NCBI GenBank assembly: GCA_964538515.1
Contig: CAZIEW010000004.1
Span: 1-64,000, forward strand
Direction: 5' to 3'
Source: CALBZH01 sp964538515
Lineage (GTDB): Bacteria; Desulfobacterota; Syntrophobacteria; Syntrophobacterales; Syntrophobacteraceae
Length of the DNA stretch: 64,000 bases
A program made the translations under genes and the position numbers. Under the pieces are notes generated by a model. It was not told the origin of the DNA and made no database searches. It saw nothing but the letters and a program-made list of their open reading frames with translations. Shown here piece by piece: positions 51,953 through 62,598 of this stretch (positions within the stretch are counted from its first letter, which is position 1; every line of letters starts with the position of its first letter).

Positions 51953-54259
51953 TCAGCCGCTGGATGGAGGCGTCTGGGCAGAAGGATCAGGCGACCCCGG
52001 GGCTGGAGATGCGTCGATCTCAGCGTGCTTCACGGGACCCTGCCCCGCGAAGAAAGGCAGCCGAATCGTGAACGTCGTCCCTGCCTGCCCCGGAGCTTCG
52101 TCCTCCGTTCGGCTTTCGCACTCGATCGTACCGCCGTAGTTGGAAATGATACCGTAGCTCACAGACAGGCCAAGTCCCGTTCCATCCCCGACTTTCTTCG
52201 TGGTGAAGAACGGGTCGAAGATCTTCTGAAGAAACTCTCGCTTGATACCGCAGCCGGTGTCCGAGACGATCACCTCGGCCCACCCGACCTTCTTGCTTTC
52301 CTTGGTGATCACCGTCAGCATGCCTTTTCCTTCCATGGCGTGAATGGCATTGCTCACCAGGTTCAGGATGACCTGCTGAATGCCCCGGGAGTCCCCTCTC
52401 ACCAGGGGCAGGTCCTGGTAAAGGGACGTGTTGAGCTGGATGTTGTTCATGGAAAGCGTGTGCTTGACCACCGAGAGGATCGATTCCACGTTCGCATTCA
52501 GGTCGGAGCATTCCTCCGCTTCCTCGCTGATCCGGGCAAAGCTCAACAGCCGCTCCACGATGCTCTTGCAGTGGAGTCCGTGCCGTTCAATGATCTTGAG
52601 ATCATTGTGCTCCATGGTCCCGAGCTCGGTCCGCTCGAGCAGGAGCTCGCAAAAGCCGAGCATAATCCCGAGTGGGTTGTTGATCTCGTGGGCCACGCCG
52701 GCGGCCAAGGTTCCGAGGGATGCCAGCTTTTCCGTGTTGATCAGCTGCTTCTCGAGGCTCTTGCGATCGGTAATGTCCCTGGCTATTCCCAGGATACGTC
52801 CCTCCTCGCCATCGTCCTCTTTCACAGGGATGTATTGGATGTTGAACCAGAAGTCCTCGTCCTGCACCCGGAACAGGGCCTCGGTGCGCTCGCCTTTTTT
52901 CGAGTCAAGCGCGCTTCGGATGAGGGTGAGCTGCTGGTCTGCCTGATCCCGTGGCAGGAACCGGTATAGGCTATGTCCGACCAGATCTTCCGGGCTTACC
53001 CCAAAGAAGTTTGACATGTGTCGGTTTGCCGTTCGAAGGACGCCGTCCCGGTCCAGGGTAAAGATGAGATCTTCCGCGCATTCGACCAGGGAGCGGTACT
53101 TGGCTTCCGATCGTGCCAACTCGTCCAGGTAGCGCCGCACGTCCTCGGTCTTCTCGGAGACCTCGTGCTCGAGAATCGTGCTCCAGCGCAGCTCGTAAAG
53201 CAGCACCACGATGGCACCAAACAGGATGAGCAGCACAAAGGACCCCTGCAACAGAACCTGCTTCTGGTACACGGTGCTGATGATTCCCTCGATTTCATGC
53301 AGGGGGGCGACGACGGCGACCGACCACACGTAGTCCATGAACGGGCCCTGGATACGCACGGGAGCATACGCGATGAGCTTTTCCATGGGCTCGACCACAT
53401 CGCGATGCCAGCCGGAGGAATACGTCCCGATTCCTTCGCGCCCTCGCAGCATCTCATTGCGTTGGATCTCATTGATCTGGGCAAAGGAGATCCCCGGGTT
53501 GCGGTTTGACCTGGCCTCGAAGGCATTCTCCCCGACAAAGGCGCTTTCAGGGTGATAGAGAAAGCTCCCCGACGAGTCGATGACCCATCCATACCCCGTT
53601 TTCCCCGAACGAATCGAAGGCATGATGTCCTGCAGCAATCGACTGACGTCCAGGGTGAACCTCAGGTAGCCCGCGAATCGGTAACTCGGCCTCGGGTGCG
53701 CATGGTCCGTGCTGTCCTCGAAGGTGGGCGTGATCAGGTCCATGACGAGCTGCTTGCGATCCTTGCTCGGATCTCGAGCTCGAACCACGGTCCCCATGGT
53801 TTTTCCCCTATTCCCCACGTCCGCCGCCCAGGACAGATAGGCCCCCGCCTCGTGCTGCACCACACCGAAAAGCTTCATGCCGATTCCCTGATCATTGGCG
53901 ACGAGCAGCGTGTTCCCGTCCCGGTCGACGCGTCTGATTTCGAGGACCTTGTCACGGTTGAGGAGCGGCAAGGTGGAGAGCAGCAGGACCTCGTATGCGT
54001 CGGGTGCGCAGTATTGAATGGCTGGAAGCGAGTTCAGGAGGATGAGGTCCGAGATCGCGTTCTGAATCGTGGATTCGATGCGATGTGCGGTGGCCTTGGC
54101 CAGAACGAGCTGCTGCTCGTTGAACTGGTCCCTGATGACCCCTTTCATGTAACGCACGGTGGAGGCTCCAAGGTAGGAGGCACCGGTAACGAGGACAAGG
54201 GTGAGAGCGCCAAGTCCTTTGAGGAGTTTGTGAAGCTTGATCCGTTCTTTGGGTTGCAT
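51953..54259 (-). CDS. Membrane sensor histidine kinase (Cache, PAS, HisKA, HATPase)
   Basis: A 768-residue kinase. First helix at ~12-32, a large periplasmic double-Cache-like sensor (~40-335), a second helix (~340-362), coiled coil, PAS with PAC (~385-500), then the kinase core. H-box GVAHEINNPLG with His524; N-box VILNLVSNAIHAM; lid KVGDGTGLGLSVSYGII. ATG 54259 is preferred (GAGGCGG upstream); a TTG at 54319 has its ribosome site too close. It is transcribed divergently from the sigma-54 regulator at 54425, and the 20-base motif at 54299 lies in between. The two are likely a cognate pair. Confidence 0.88.
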   Translation of the reverse strand: MQPKERIKLHKLLKGLGALTLVLVTGASYLGASTVRYMKGVIRDQFNEQQLVLAKATAHRIESTIQNAISDLILLNSLPAIQYCAPDAYEVLLLSTLPLLNRDKVLEIRRVDRDGNTLLVANDQGIGMKLFGVVQHEAGAYLSWAADVGNRGKTMGTVVRARDPSKDRKQLVMDLITPTFEDSTDHAHPRPSYRFAGYLRFTLDVSRLLQDIMPSIRSGKTGYGWVIDSSGSFLYHPESAFVGENAFEARSNRNPGISFAQINEIQRNEMLRGREGIGTYSSGWHRDVVEPMEKLIAYAPVRIQGPFMDYVWSVAVVAPLHEIEGIISTVYQKQVLLQGSFVLLILFGAIVVLLYELRWSTILEHEVSEKTEDVRRYLDELARSEAKYRSLVECAEDLIFTLDRDGVLRTANRHMSNFFGVSPEDLVGHSLYRFLPRDQADQQLTLIRSALDSKKGERTEALFRVQDEDFWFNIQYIPVKEDDGEEGRILGIARDITDRKSLEKQLINTEKLASLGTLAAGVAHEINNPLGIMLGFCELLLERTELGTMEHNDLKIIERHGLHCKSIVERLLSFARISEEAEECSDLNANVESILSVVKHTLSMNNIQLNTSLYQDLPLVRGDSRGIQQVILNLVSNAIHAMEGKGMLTVITKESKKVGWAEVIVSDTGCGIKREFLQKIFDPFFTTKKVGDGTGLGLSVSYGIISNYGGTIECESRTEDEAPGQAGTTFTIRLPFFAGQGPVKHAEIDASPAPGSPDPSAQTPPSSG

Positions 54260-54298
54260 GCGAGCCGCCTCGAGTGCCACGATGGAAGGGTTTGTCGG

Positions 54299-54318
54299 GG
54301 TGAAACTTTCAGGTGACA
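54299..54318. promoter_or_regulatory. Candidate activator site, copy 2
   Basis: GGTGAAACTTTCAGGTGACA, 40 bases upstream of the histidine kinase start codon and in the divergent promoter of the sigma-54 regulator gene. One mismatch to the copy upstream of the Usp-TauE operon (51342-51361). Confidence 0.55.
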
Positions 54319-54424
54319 ATCCTATTGACGAACACGGCCTGACAGACTGAAAATAGCATCAACCGCAAGGCCTTGGTGCGCGAGCCAAACCGCAAACGTG
54401 CTCATTACCCAAAGAGGGACCGAC

Positions 54425-55855
<1,431 letters not shown>

Positions 55856-55958
55856 GGCCCCGCGTGGCAGACAGCCATCGGACGACCGCGCATGAATCGG
55901 TCTTGCGGTGAGGCCCAAGCGAGAGCTCTTCACAAGCCGAATTCCGCAGACGTGCAGG

Positions 55959-56390
55959 TCACCGTCCACCCTCCGCCGCCTGGCCCTCCACCCGCTTTCG
56001 CCGCTCCTCTCTTGCCTTTTTTCGCTCGAAGGCAGCGTCGATCTTGTCCATCAGATCCTCGATGGGGCAAGGCTTCAGAAGGTACTCGTAGCCGCCGAGG
56101 CGCATGATTTCCACGGCCACATCCACCGACGCATGGCCCGTGAGCATGATCACCTCGAGCTGCGGATCGCGCTTCTTGATCTCCGCCAGCGCCTGTACAC
56201 CATCCATCTCGGGCATCTTGACGTCCAGCAGGATGACGTCGTAACTCGCATCCGTGAGCTCTTCGAGCGCCTCCCTCGCACTCCCGAGTGCCTTTACATC
56301 CAGGCCCTTGACCTTGAGTAGCTTTGAAAGGGTCATCCGGAATCGCTCTTCGTCGTCGACGATGAGGACCCGCGGCTTCAGCTCCGACAT
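55959..56390 (-). CDS. Single-domain response regulator
   Basis: A 143-residue receiver: VLIVDDEE, Asp56 in ILLDVKMPEMDG, Thr and Lys in MLTGHAS and LLKPCP. A basic helical tail (FERKKAREERRKRVEG) follows and no output domain. AGGAGG lies eight bases before ATG 56390. Last gene of a four-gene minus-strand block kinase-regulator-kinase-regulator, 13 bases after its kinase. It probably receives phosphate from that kinase and passes it on or binds a partner. Secure as a receiver. Confidence 0.88.
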   Translation of the reverse strand: MSELKPRVLIVDDEERFRMTLSKLLKVKGLDVKALGSAREALEELTDASYDVILLDVKMPEMDGVQALAEIKKRDPQLEVIMLTGHASVDVAVEIMRLGGYEYLLKPCPIEDLMDKIDAAFERKKAREERRKRVEGQAAEGGR

Positions 56391-56403
56391 CGCGTCTGCC
56401 TCC

Positions 56404-57369
56404 TTACTTTTTTGCGCCCGGGAGCCGGATCGTGAACCTGGTGCCCCGCCCGACCTCGCTTTCGACGGCAATGGTGCCACCAAGTCGCGAGATGATCCCG
56501 TGGCAGATGGAGAGTCCCAGCCCTGTACCTTTGCCCGGCGGCTTCGTGGTGAAAAAAGGATCGAAAATCTTGTTCAGGTCCTCCTCGGGGATCCCGCTGC
56601 CCGTATCCGTGATCACAATGTCGGCGGACCCGTCTTCGGATTCCTTGGTCGTTACGGTGATGGTACCATCCTTCTGGATGGCATAGGTTGCATTGTTCAG
56701 AATGTTCAAAACGACCTGACGCACAAGAGGGCCGTCCGTGCGCACAGGGGGAACCGTGTGACCGTAGTGCCTTTCGATTGCAATGCCGTGCTGTTTGGCT
56801 TCCCGCTCCACCAATCGAACCATGTCTTCAATGAGCTTGTTGAGGTCCACCGCTTGAATCAGCGGCTCTTTCTTGCGGGCGAAATCCAGCAGCTTATGGG
56901 TGATGTCGCGACAGCGCTCCACCTGCCGCGTGATCTCCTGAACGGAATCCTGCATGTCCGCAATCGTCAGACCACTTCCTGCTTCGATTTCCTTGGCCAC
57001 GTGACGGATCCATTCGACCTCCTGCCCGATAATGGCCAGCGGGTTATTGATCTCATGGGCTATCCCCGAAGAGAGCTCTCCGATGGAGGCGAGCTTCTGG
57101 GATTGGATCAGCTGGGCATCCAGAACGCACTTCTGATCCATGGCCTTCCGAATTTCCGCTTGGAGCGAGCGGACGGAAAGAATCGATACGGCCCCCGCCA
57201 GAAAGCACAGAAGGGAAAAGACTGGGTGAGCCACGGGGATAAGGCTCACCGCCGCAAGCATCATAAGCCCTGGGGGGAGATAATGCAGAACGGTCTTCAG
57301 CTCAAAAGGGCGATTCCCCAGCATGCGAACAACTTCCGCTCGTGCGCGTAACGATATGGACTCAAACAA
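56404..57369 (-). CDS. Membrane histidine kinase, short sensor
   Basis: A 321-residue kinase with two closely spaced helices (~33-66) and almost no periplasmic part, so it senses within the membrane or via partners. H-box GIAHEINNPLAIIG with His105; N-box VVLNILNNATYAI; lid GKGTGLGLSICHGI. The TTG start at 57369 overlaps the upstream receiver gene; ATG 57324 (GGAAG upstream) is a reasonable alternative. Third gene of the four-gene signalling block. The kinase core is complete. Confidence 0.83.
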   Translation of the reverse strand: MFESISLRARAEVVRMLGNRPFELKTVLHYLPPGLMMLAAVSLIPVAHPVFSLLCFLAGAVSILSVRSLQAEIRKAMDQKCVLDAQLIQSQKLASIGELSSGIAHEINNPLAIIGQEVEWIRHVAKEIEAGSGLTIADMQDSVQEITRQVERCRDITHKLLDFARKKEPLIQAVDLNKLIEDMVRLVEREAKQHGIAIERHYGHTVPPVRTDGPLVRQVVLNILNNATYAIQKDGTITVTTKESEDGSADIVITDTGSGIPEEDLNKIFDPFFTTKPPGKGTGLGLSICHGIISRLGGTIAVESEVGRGTRFTIRLPGAKK

Positions 57370-57772
57370 TGATCTTCGATTCCCGGATCTTTTCCTCGTG
57401 CAGGCTTTTCCGTTCGTAGGCCTGCTGGACCTTTTCCAACAGCTCCTCGAATTCGGCCGGCTTCATGACGTAGTCGAAAGCCCCCAGCTGCATCCCCTGC
57501 ATCCCCGATTCAACCGATGCATGGCCCGTGAGCAGGATGACTTCCATGAGAGGCCGCTTCTTTTTGATCTCCTTCAACGTTTCGATACCGTCCATTCCGG
57601 GCATGCGGACATCCAGGATGACGACGTCAAAGTGCTCCTGCTCCAGAAGAGCAAGCGCTTCCCGACCGCTGCTCACGCCATCCGCCCGGATCTTACGCCG
57701 CTTGAACCGCTTCACGATCGTCTCGAGAAAATCGAGCTCATCATCCACCACCAGAACTCTGAAGTCCTCCAT
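57362..57772 (-). CDS. Single-domain response regulator
   Basis: A 136-residue receiver with VLVVDDEL, Asp54 in VILDVRMPGMDG, Thr in LLTGHAS and Lys in VMKPAEF. The C-terminus is a charged helix (QQAYERKSLHEEKIRE) resembling that of the receiver at 55959, so the two may be paralogues. AGG lies about eight bases before ATG 57772. Second gene of the kinase-regulator-kinase-regulator block; it overlaps the next kinase. Secure. Confidence 0.88.
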   Translation of the reverse strand: MEDFRVLVVDDELDFLETIVKRFKRRKIRADGVSSGREALALLEQEHFDVVILDVRMPGMDGIETLKEIKKKRPLMEVILLTGHASVESGMQGMQLGAFDYVMKPAEFEELLEKVQQAYERKSLHEEKIRESKIIV

Positions 57773-57829
57773 GAACCGAGCCTCGCTGAGTCGTGTTAAC
57801 GCGTGCACCGCCGTCGGACAAGACGCTTG

Positions 57830-59491
57830 TCAGCTCTTGACCGGCAAATAGATCGTGAAGACCGTGCCCTGACCGATCTCACTGGCGACCATGATCCTCC
57901 CGCCCAGCTTCTCCATGATGCTGTAGCTGATGGAGAGCCCCAGGCCCGTTCCCGTTCCCACATCCTTCGTGGTGAAGAAGGGATCGAAGATCTTCGCGAG
58001 AATCTCGTTCGGCATCCCCGGGCCATTGTCGCTGATTTTGACCGCAATCGCATTGTCTTTGGAAATATATTCCGTCTTGACCTGAATGGAGCCGTCACGC
58101 TTGAGCGCATCGATGGCATTGTTCAGGATGTTCAAGAACACCTGCTGCAACTGGGCGGAATCGCTCAGTGTCTGAGGCAGCCCACTTTCAAAGCTCGTTT
58201 CGATGGTGATGTTGCGATAGTGGGCTTCGTTACGCAGGAAATCAATGGTCTCGTCCAGGACCTTGTTCACATCCACCTTCTCCTGGACCGGCTCCATGCG
58301 ACGCGCAAAGCCAAGCAGCCGATGCGTGACCTTCTTGGCCCGATCCACGTGATAATCGATCTTGCGGATGGATTCCTCGAATTCCTGGAAGTTCTCGCTG
58401 CCGCTGATATCTTCTTCGCTGAGCAGGTCCCGGAGCCAGCCAACCTTCTCCTTGATGACCGCCAAAGGATTGTTCACTTCATGCGCGATCCCAGCCGCAA
58501 GCTTGCCGAGGGCCGCCATCTTGCTCGACTGAATCAGACTGGAGTCGAGCTGCGCCTTTTCGCGATCCGTCTTGATGAGCTGCGCGATCATCTGACGGGT
58601 GACAAACACCGACCCCACCACAATGAGCAGAATTCCGCCCACGCCAAGTCCAAGAACCAGAAGCCGCGCCTGATGGAGCGGAATCATCTCCTCGCGGGGG
58701 TCTTCCTTGACCACAAGCATCCACTCTTTGTTCTTCAGCCAAGTGCTCGCAAAGAGCGACCCGTCTCCATTGGTCAGTTTCCGAGCGCTCTGGATGCCCG
58801 CAAATCGTGATGAAATCGGAACGGAAGACTTGCCAAGCAGCTCACCACCAAATCGCGGTTGCGTTTGGAAGATCCCGTCCTTGTTAATCACGAACGCGTC
58901 TCCCTTCTGGCCCACTTGCGCCGCCTTGACCATCCCATCAAAGATCTCCGTGTCGATCGTGGCGCGCAAAATCCACATCTTGTTTTCTTCGCGACGCAAG
59001 ATGGCAATGATGAAATGCGGGAATTTCCTGAACCCCGTGAACACGTCGCTCACGTAAACACCCCGCAGCATCACCTCGTGAAACCATGCCTCATTGCTGT
59101 AATTGAGCCCCTGAAGTTGGTAAGGGCCGACATAGGCCACGTGGTTGCCCTCGCGGTCGATGATGCCGATGTCGACAAACGACTTGGAGCGGGATTGGAT
59201 CAGCGTGAAGACATTCCCCAGTGTCTTTTCGTCCCCGAGTTGAGCGAGGGAATGAGTGTAAGCCAACGTGTTGAGCTGCGAGATGCGCTCTTCGAGGAAG
59301 AGGTCGATGGCGTTGCGGCGATTTTCCACCAGCGTGGCCAAACGCTCAAGGATCTTCGCCGTGAAGGAAACCGTGAAGAGGTGGTACATGCTAAAGCCCA
59401 GCGCAAGGAGTGGAACCAGGGAAAAAGAGAGCGTTGTCGCAACGATCTTCCAGAAGAGCCTTCTGTATCCTTTGTCTTCCATTCGTTTCAT
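57830..59491 (-). CDS. Membrane sensor histidine kinase with Cache domain
   Basis: A 553-residue kinase. Helix at ~17-38, periplasmic Cache-type sensor (~45-270; FVDIGIIDREGNHVAYVGPYQLQGLNYSNEAWF is typical of dCache), second helix (~278-298), short linker without a clear HAMP, then the kinase core with His337 in GIAHEVNNPLAVIKEK, N-box FLNILNNAIDAL and lid GTGTGLGLSISYSIM. First gene of a four-gene signalling block, followed by a receiver after about 57 bases. The ligand is probably a small organic molecule. Secure. Confidence 0.88.
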   Translation of the reverse strand: MKRMEDKGYRRLFWKIVATTLSFSLVPLLALGFSMYHLFTVSFTAKILERLATLVENRRNAIDLFLEERISQLNTLAYTHSLAQLGDEKTLGNVFTLIQSRSKSFVDIGIIDREGNHVAYVGPYQLQGLNYSNEAWFHEVMLRGVYVSDVFTGFRKFPHFIIAILRREENKMWILRATIDTEIFDGMVKAAQVGQKGDAFVINKDGIFQTQPRFGGELLGKSSVPISSRFAGIQSARKLTNGDGSLFASTWLKNKEWMLVVKEDPREEMIPLHQARLLVLGLGVGGILLIVVGSVFVTRQMIAQLIKTDREKAQLDSSLIQSSKMAALGKLAAGIAHEVNNPLAVIKEKVGWLRDLLSEEDISGSENFQEFEESIRKIDYHVDRAKKVTHRLLGFARRMEPVQEKVDVNKVLDETIDFLRNEAHYRNITIETSFESGLPQTLSDSAQLQQVFLNILNNAIDALKRDGSIQVKTEYISKDNAIAVKISDNGPGMPNEILAKIFDPFFTTKDVGTGTGLGLSISYSIMEKLGGRIMVASEIGQGTVFTIYLPVKS

Positions 59492-59665
59492 CCCGTCAGC
59501 AGCAGCATCTGTCGCAAGCGTTCACCGGTCGGCCCAATCCCAGCGCCGACCTGAAGGGTCCGGGTGACTCATGGAACAATCGTTGCCTCTTCCTGAAGAC
59601 TGAGCGAAAGAGCTAGGAGGAGGATGAAGGATTGTAAAAAAGGTCTGGCGGGCAGTCAAAGGAAT

Positions 59666-60658
59666 TCATGTGCAACTGTGCACAATATCCGACGGGCTTT
59701 CTTGCTCAACCGGACAGTCGTCTTGGAGATACCCGTTTTTCAGGCCGAGCTCCTCAAGGACCTGAACCGCACGCTCATACTCATCTCGAGTGACCTTTCG
59801 GTTCAATGGGGCAAGGTGAAGCGCCTTGTGCGCGGGAAAGTACTGGCTCATCAGGCTCACCCACACCGAGGGTCCAAGGCTTCGAGCCAAGAACGTCAGG
59901 CAATTGCGCGTGCCCGAGAGATCCTCGGGGAGGATCAGGTGCCGCACGATCATGCCGCGCCGACCGACGCAGTCCGCTCCGAGCTTCAACGGCCCAACCT
60001 GCCGCCACATTTCGAGCAGCGCCTTCCGGTTCACCGAAACGTAATCGCTTCTACCCGAGAGTCGCTTCGCGGTGCGAGCATCGGCGTATTTGATGTCCGG
60101 CAGATAGATGTCCACCACACCTTCAAGGAGACGCAGCGTTTCCACCGTCTCATACCCGCTGGTGTTGTGCACGACCGGTAGGCGCAGTCCCTCGGGAACA
60201 GCGAGCAGCAGGGCTCGCACAAAGGCGGCAGCCTGGTGTGTCCCGGTCACCAGATTGATGTTCTTGGCCCCGCGCTTCTGGAGCTTGAGAAGGTTTTCCG
60301 CAAATTCCTCGTCGCTCAGGACACGCCCCACCCCCATTTGGCTGATGGGATAGTTCTGGCAAAACACACAACGCATCGTGCAGCCGGAAAAGAACACCGT
60401 GCCTGAGCCGGTTTCGCCCGACAAGGGCGGCTCCTCCCACGGGTGGATGAAGAAGGAGGCGATCTTCGCCCGCGCGTCCACGCCGCACCGTCCAACGGCT
60501 CCCGAAATCCTGTCCACCCCACAGCGGCAGGGACACAACGTGCAGTGTCGGAGAACCTCTTCAAGCCGGCGCGAGCGCTCGGCAAGCTCACCCGACTCAA
60601 AAAGGGCAACGTACCCTGGAGCCGGCTTCTTCACGCTCAATCGTGCCGTTCGGCCCAC
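59666..60658 (-). CDS. Radical SAM protein, PflA-like activating enzyme
   Basis: A 330-residue radical SAM enzyme. The cluster motif is CTMRCVFC (Cys93, 97, 100), the SAM-binding GG-like region follows, and an N-terminal Cys set (Cys39, 42, 44, 46, 58) in HCTLCPCRCGVDR could hold another iron-sulfur cluster or zinc. NLVTGTHQ and VHNTSGYE..LPDIKYAD are typical of the pyruvate-formate-lyase activase superfamily, in particular single-gene AmmeMemoRadiSam-like members. The GTG start overlaps the MoeA gene by 22 bases and has no clear ribosome site; GTG 60634 is an alternative. Target glycyl-radical enzyme not in the window. Confidence 0.8.
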   Translation of the reverse strand: MGRTARLSVKKPAPGYVALFESGELAERSRRLEEVLRHCTLCPCRCGVDRISGAVGRCGVDARAKIASFFIHPWEEPPLSGETGSGTVFFSGCTMRCVFCQNYPISQMGVGRVLSDEEFAENLLKLQKRGAKNINLVTGTHQAAAFVRALLLAVPEGLRLPVVHNTSGYETVETLRLLEGVVDIYLPDIKYADARTAKRLSGRSDYVSVNRKALLEMWRQVGPLKLGADCVGRRGMIVRHLILPEDLSGTRNCLTFLARSLGPSVWVSLMSQYFPAHKALHLAPLNRKVTRDEYERAVQVLEELGLKNGYLQDDCPVEQESPSDIVHSCT

Positions 60659-62598
60659 CGCTCACCGTCCCAGATTCCCATCACGCGTCCCGATTCGGCC
60701 ACATCGTAGCCCCCCATGGCCTCCACCATCTTTCTGAATGAATCCGAAACAACGATCTTGAGGAGAAGCTGGATTTTGGGGTCATCCCAGCTGGATTCCG
60801 GAAAAACCAAATCGTATCGTTCCTCGGCGACAGGAATGAAGTCGAGCCCAAGTGCCTTGGCGGACGCATAAATGGCCATGCCGGCATCAGCCCTTCCGCT
60901 CAGCACGCTGACGGCGACGGCCATGTGCGTGAATTCTTCCTGCTCATACCCTCGGATTGCCTCACGACGGATTCCCCGCCGCTCAATCTCGTAGTCAAAG
61001 AGAATCCGCGTGCCCGAGCCCCCTTGCCGGTTGACGAAGGCAACATCAGAGCGGGTGAGATCTTCGATGTCAAGGATGTGCTTGGGATTGCCCCGCTGCA
61101 AGAGAAAACCCTGCTGACGCTTGGCAAGCTGAAGCAGACGGACCGGCGTTCCCGGCAGATACCGCTCGATGTAGGCAAAATTGTAGCCTCCGGTCCCCGG
61201 TTCGAGCAGGTGAGATCCAGCCAGGTGCGTTTGCCCTCTGCGCACGGCCATGAGTCCTCCCAGACTGCCCACATTGCTCGACGAGAGATGGATGCGGCTG
61301 TCGTGTCGCTTCAATTCGTTGGCAAGCACGTCGATCGTGTTGTCATGACTCCCGATCATGATGAGCGTGTGATCCAAATCCTCCGCCGGTCTGAGAAGCC
61401 GGATGCGGACCGGCTGGCCGACGTCGATCCCTTCAAGAGCTTGAGGCACCTGCAGGATTCCGTCGGCACGCGTGAGGGACGTGATGACCCCCGCGCCCCG
61501 CTGGAGCGGCATGGCGATCAGCTTTCCCTGGACGCGTCCCAGGATGACCCGGAGAAATTCTTCGAGGCCCAGCTTCGAGGGCATCTTCCGCCCGAGGGTG
61601 GCTTCCACCTCGGTGAGCGCAGGCGCGGGAATCCCCTGCAAACGGTACAGCAGTGGCCGCACGAATTGCTCGAACGCCATGATGGCCGACACCGGGTAAC
61701 CGGGAATCCCAACGACCGGCCTCCCTCCCGCCAGACCCAGCACGGTTGGCTTGCCCGGCATCATCGCAACCCCATGCACCAGGACCTCACCCTGCTCTTC
61801 AATGATCGACGAGGTGTAATCCTCGGACCCGGCCGATGACCCGGCATTGACCAGAATCACGTCCACGTCCGAAGCAACCGCTTCGGTGAGCATTCCCCGC
61901 AGGGTTTCAAGGTCATCGAGCACCGGATCCTGCAAATGGGGCTCTCCCCCGCACTCCGCCACCATTCCCGCCAGCACGGCACCGTTGAACTCGATGATCT
62001 GTCCCGGGGAAGCGGTTGCGGCTCGCTTCGCCGGAACCAGCTCCGTTCCCGTCGGCTGGATCCACACCTTCGGCCGACGCACAACGGCAATCTCGGTCAC
62101 CCCGGCCGCGAGGAGCGCACCAATATCGGCAGGGCGCAAGACGTGCTGTTGCGGAAGTAAAAGCTCACCCGCGACAATGTCCTCGCCAACCTTTCTAACG
62201 TGCTGCCAGGGAAAAGCCGCGGACCGGATTTCGATCACGCCTTCGGAGACTGGCTCGACTTGCTCGATCATGATGACAGCATCGGTGTCGGGAGGAATCG
62301 CGTCGCCGGTGTCCACGGCGAATGCATCAAGGCCGACCCGCAGCCGGAGAGGCTCCGAATCACTAGCCCCGAAGGTGCGCTTTGCGCTGACCGCGTAGCC
62401 ATCCATCGCTGCCCCATGGTAATGGGGCACGGACTGGCATGCGATGATCGGTCGTGCCGTTACACGCCGCAGCGCCTCCACCGTGGGAATCGTCTCCTCC
62501 TGCCGGCTCGGCTCAGCCGTACGCTCCGTCCAGAGGCGGCGGGCCTCCTCCAGCGTCTTCATCTTCAGATAAATGTTTCGCTTCGGCTTCTCACCCAT
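60637..62598 (-). CDS. MoeA-type molybdopterin molybdotransferase fused to a periplasmic-binding-like domain
   Basis: A 653-residue protein. Residues ~1-410 are MoeA, which inserts molybdenum or tungsten into molybdopterin: HGAAMDGYAV, NAGSSAGSEDYT, HGVAMMPGKPTVLG and GYPVSAIMAF are the family blocks. Residues ~415-650 are a substrate-binding (PBP-like) domain (LIMIGSHDNTIDVLANEL; SSNVGSLGGLMAVRRGQTHLAGSHLL; FVNRQGGSGTRILFD) of the type found in ModE/LysR-linked molybdate proteins. This fusion is known in anaerobes and archaea. It overlaps the downstream radical SAM gene and the upstream small membrane gene. It implies molybdo- or tungstoenzymes such as formate dehydrogenases. Confidence 0.85.
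   Translation of the reverse strand: MGEKPKRNIYLKMKTLEEARRLWTERTAEPSRQEETIPTVEALRRVTARPIIACQSVPHYHGAAMDGYAVSAKRTFGASDSEPLRLRVGLDAFAVDTGDAIPPDTDAVIMIEQVEPVSEGVIEIRSAAFPWQHVRKVGEDIVAGELLLPQQHVLRPADIGALLAAGVTEIAVVRRPKVWIQPTGTELVPAKRAATASPGQIIEFNGAVLAGMVAECGGEPHLQDPVLDDLETLRGMLTEAVASDVDVILVNAGSSAGSEDYTSSIIEEQGEVLVHGVAMMPGKPTVLGLAGGRPVVGIPGYPVSAIMAFEQFVRPLLYRLQGIPAPALTEVEATLGRKMPSKLGLEEFLRVILGRVQGKLIAMPLQRGAGVITSLTRADGILQVPQALEGIDVGQPVRIRLLRPAEDLDHTLIMIGSHDNTIDVLANELKRHDSRIHLSSSNVGSLGGLMAVRRGQTHLAGSHLLEPGTGGYNFAYIERYLPGTPVRLLQLAKRQQGFLLQRGNPKHILDIEDLTRSDVAFVNRQGGSGTRILFDYEIERRGIRREAIRGYEQEEFTHMAVAVSVLSGRADAGMAIYASAKALGLDFIPVAEERYDLVFPESSWDDPKIQLLLKIVVSDSFRKMVEAMGGYDVAESGRVMGIWDGERWAERHD

Noticed and set aside
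59624..60181. Plus-strand ORF preceded by a perfect AGGAGGAGG
   Set aside because: It runs antisense to the radical SAM gene, whose Cys motifs are clear, and its product has no recognisable features; the purine run is probably coincidence.
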